This document shows, piece by piece, positions 62,376 through 64,000 of a stretch of DNA of 64,000 nt. The DNA is from Lewinellaceae bacterium (GTDB taxonomy: Bacteria; Bacteroidota; Bacteroidia; Chitinophagales; Saprospiraceae). The position numbers and the translations under genes are program-made. Each line of letters begins with the position of its first letter. Positions within the stretch are counted from its first letter, which is position 1. The stretch spans positions 558,001 through 622,000 of the forward strand of contig JACJYR010000003.1 of NCBI GenBank assembly GCA_020636005.1, in the 5' to 3' direction. The notes beneath the pieces are model-generated. The model was not told where the DNA came from. It did no database searches and saw nothing but the letters and a program-made list of their open reading frames with translations.

Positions 62376-64000
62376 TTATAACCTTCTCCGTTCCTCTTCA
62401 GCCCCACCGGAGCGCTGCCTTGCATCCTTTAGTTTTTTGTTGCCAAACCGGTTGCTCCAGGTCAGCATAAAGACCCTTTCGGCCTGTTGGTACGAGCTTT
62501 TCACCAACAAATTCAGTTCCGGCTGGTCGGTGGTGCCAAAATAGTTGTTGGTGGTGAAGATGTCAGTGACGTTCAGGCTGAGTTTGCCCCATCTCTCCCC
62601 AAGGTCTTTTTGGATGCCGAAGTTGAGCTGGCCGTTGTCCTTGTATTTTGTGACCCCCGAATTGTTGGCGGTGAAATATTGGCCGGAAAGCTCGATGGAA
62701 AATTGCTTGGGCAATTTGAAGCTGTGGCTGCTGAACAATCCGATAAACTTGGAGGGAATTTTCAGGCGCTCCCCTTCGATTTCCATGTCGAATTTCTGGT
62801 AGGCAATGAATGCCGTCGTTTGCATGTCCCACCATTTAGCGGGGTGCAGCGGGAAGTTGATCATAGCGTAGGCCGTGTGGGTCTTGCCATTGTTTTCCGG
62901 GTACAGGAAGGTACTGTTTTGCTCAACGTCCACGTGCGGCAGGTCCCGGATGCTCTGTTTTTCAAGGTTGTATTCCAGGGTCAGGTTGAAAATTTTATAG
63001 CGGTAATCCGTACGGATGGCATGTACGAAAGCGGGTTGAAGGGAGGGGTTGCCCCCCTGTACCGTGGAAGGATCATAAAATATGAGGTAGGGGGCCAGCT
63101 GTGTAAAGCCGGGCCGGAAGATTCGGCGGCTGTAGGAGAGGTTGATGCTCTGGTTTTCGTTGATGTTGCGAAGTAAAAAAACACTGGGGAAGAAACTGCC
63201 ATATTGGCGGTCGTAAACGGCTGGTTCGCCTGCCGCACCAAGATGGGTACTGGTGTATTCATATCTCAGGCCGATTTTCAGGTCTGTCTTTGCATTGAGT
63301 TTAAAGGAAACAGTGCCATAGGCCGCAGCAATGTCTTCCGTCAGCATAAAACGGGAAGTGAACAACGAGTCGGCAGTCCAAACTTCCTGGAGAAGGTTTT
63401 CCACCCTTACGTCGTTGTCGAAAGTGGATTGGGTCGCCTTGATACCTGCTTCCAGTTGGGTGTTTTCACCAAAAGTCTGCGTGTAGTCGGATTTTGCCAC
63501 GGCAATCTTGATAGGCGTTTCCTTGCTCAACCGTAGTCGTTGTTCCTTTCCGGCGCTTCCGTCGCCGAACACGGTAAAATAGCTGTAGTCGCTGGGGTTG
63601 TGTATCTTATAGTAGATGTAGTCGGCATCGAAGCTGAGGTTTTGCTTGTCGTTGAATTTGTGCATCACGTTGAAATTGCCTGCCAGGGAATTCCAATGGT
63701 TGATTTCGGTAGTAAACATGCGGGTAGTGCTGTCCTGCAACCCGTTGGTACGGTGAAAAATTTCGGTCTCCGCCTCCATGTCCCAATACCGGTCGAAATA
63801 AGTGCCCACCACCCCGATGACCGTCTTGGGCGTCAGTTGGTAGTCGGCCCCGAAACGGCCGTTCTGGTTGTAGAGGTCGGGCGAGCGGTCACTGCTTCCA
63901 TCGGTCTCGATGAAATTCCCGTCTTTTCGGATGCCCCTGTAATTGGTGAAAACCTGTGGGTTGTGGTCGAACTGCAAACTGTAATTCCCAAACAGGTTGA
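62376..64000 (-). CDS. Outer-membrane beta-barrel (TonB-receptor-like, OMP_b-brl_3) protein, 5' end outside window
   Basis: The C-terminal 541 or so residues of a large outer-membrane protein; the frame is open through the right edge (reading NLFGNYSLQFDHNPQ), so plug and signal peptide are beyond the window. The sequence matches the barrel domain of the outer-membrane beta-barrel family seen in Bacteroidota (FPSVFLLRNINENQSINLSYSRRI, RPGFTQLAPYLIFYDPSTVQGGNPSLQPAF), which usually follows a carboxypeptidase-regulatory-like domain and plug. Function not known; transport or surface biogenesis is possible. The C-terminus is charged and Arg/Glu-rich (QRSGGAEEERRRL) beyond the last barrel strand. 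Confidence 0.85.
   Translation of the reverse strand, partial: NLFGNYSLQFDHNPQVFTNYRGIRKDGNFIETDGSSDRSPDLYNQNGRFGADYQLTPKTVIGVVGTYFDRYWDMEAETEIFHRTNGLQDSTTRMFTTEINHWNSLAGNFNVMHKFNDKQNLSFDADYIYYKIHNPSDYSYFTVFGDGSAGKEQRLRLSKETPIKIAVAKSDYTQTFGENTQLEAGIKATQSTFDNDVRVENLLQEVWTADSLFTSRFMLTEDIAAAYGTVSFKLNAKTDLKIGLRYEYTSTHLGAAGEPAVYDRQYGSFFPSVFLLRNINENQSINLSYSRRIFRPGFTQLAPYLIFYDPSTVQGGNPSLQPAFVHAIRTDYRYKIFNLTLEYNLEKQSIRDLPHVDVEQNSTFLYPENNGKTHTAYAMINFPLHPAKWWDMQTTAFIAYQKFDMEIEGERLKIPSKFIGLFSSHSFKLPKQFSIELSGQYFTANNSGVTKYKDNGQLNFGIQKDLGERWGKLSLNVTDIFTTNNYFGTTDQPELNLLVKSSYQQAERVFMLTWSNRFGNKKLKDARQRSGGAEEERRRL

Overview
The window is chromosomal DNA from a member of the Bacteroidota, most likely of the Saprospiraceae/Lewinella type. 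This placement is inferred from gene content: a SusC/SusD pair, secreted proteins with type IX secretion (T9SS) sorting domains of type A and type B, the gliding-motility protein GldC, a eukaryote-type (GSII) glutamine synthetase, large FG-GAP/UnbV lipoproteins, and candidate promoters with the Bacteroidota -7 element TAnnTTTG. No rRNA, tRNA, CRISPR array or full-length transposase was found. About 38 protein genes are supported; two run off the window ends (a subtilase at the left edge and an outer-membrane barrel protein at the right edge).

Region 1-5.9 kb: subtilase, GNAT acetyltransferase, LysM-CAP protein, a lipoprotein and an SGNH esterase of the sialate O-acetylesterase family. Region 6.1-21.6 kb: a nutrient-uptake locus read leftward (SusC, SusD, UnbV/FG-GAP lipoprotein, YWTD propeller with T9SS tail, second UnbV/FG-GAP lipoprotein, MFS sugar transporter), with a LacI-type regulator divergent from susC. 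SusC/SusD would bind and import a ligand across the outer membrane, the three propellers are probably surface accessories, the MFS carrier would take the product across the inner membrane, and LacI would sense it. Region 21.9-32.7 kb: a double aspartyl protease with PDZ domain, a giant adhesin-like protein of about 2,320 residues with 15 Ig-like repeats and a type-B T9SS tail, and a predicted surface protein.

Region 33-49.6 kb: a SNF2 helicase with a very long N-terminal part, an orphan sensor kinase, a zinc-ribbon/Nif3 pair, a Vat-like acetyltransferase (possible streptogramin A resistance), a class IV aminotransferase, an HD-phosphohydrolase/Pycsar-effector fusion with no cyclase nearby, a GNAT enzyme with a fused peptide-type ABC ATPase, gldC, and a VPS10/BNR-repeat protein. 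Region 50-64 kb: a Na+/solute symporter, a TonB-dependent receptor, GSII, a helix-hairpin-helix/outer-membrane protein, a formylglycine-type sulfatase, the arginine-deiminase-like CtlX, an Smr protein and a partial outer-membrane barrel.

The most notable signals are non-coding. A 90-bp element with imperfect terminal inverted repeats occurs twice (3637 and 60019), each copy flanked by an 8-bp target duplication (one perfect, one 7/8). A second, unrelated 124-bp element (52341) also has a perfect 8-bp duplication. A 151-bp palindromic element occurs twice in opposite orientation (41184 and 49807), and a 179-bp element with long inverted ends sits at 52117. These look like miniature inverted-repeat transposable elements (MITEs). 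Two genes are followed directly at their stop codons by TTTGA-rich tandem repeats.
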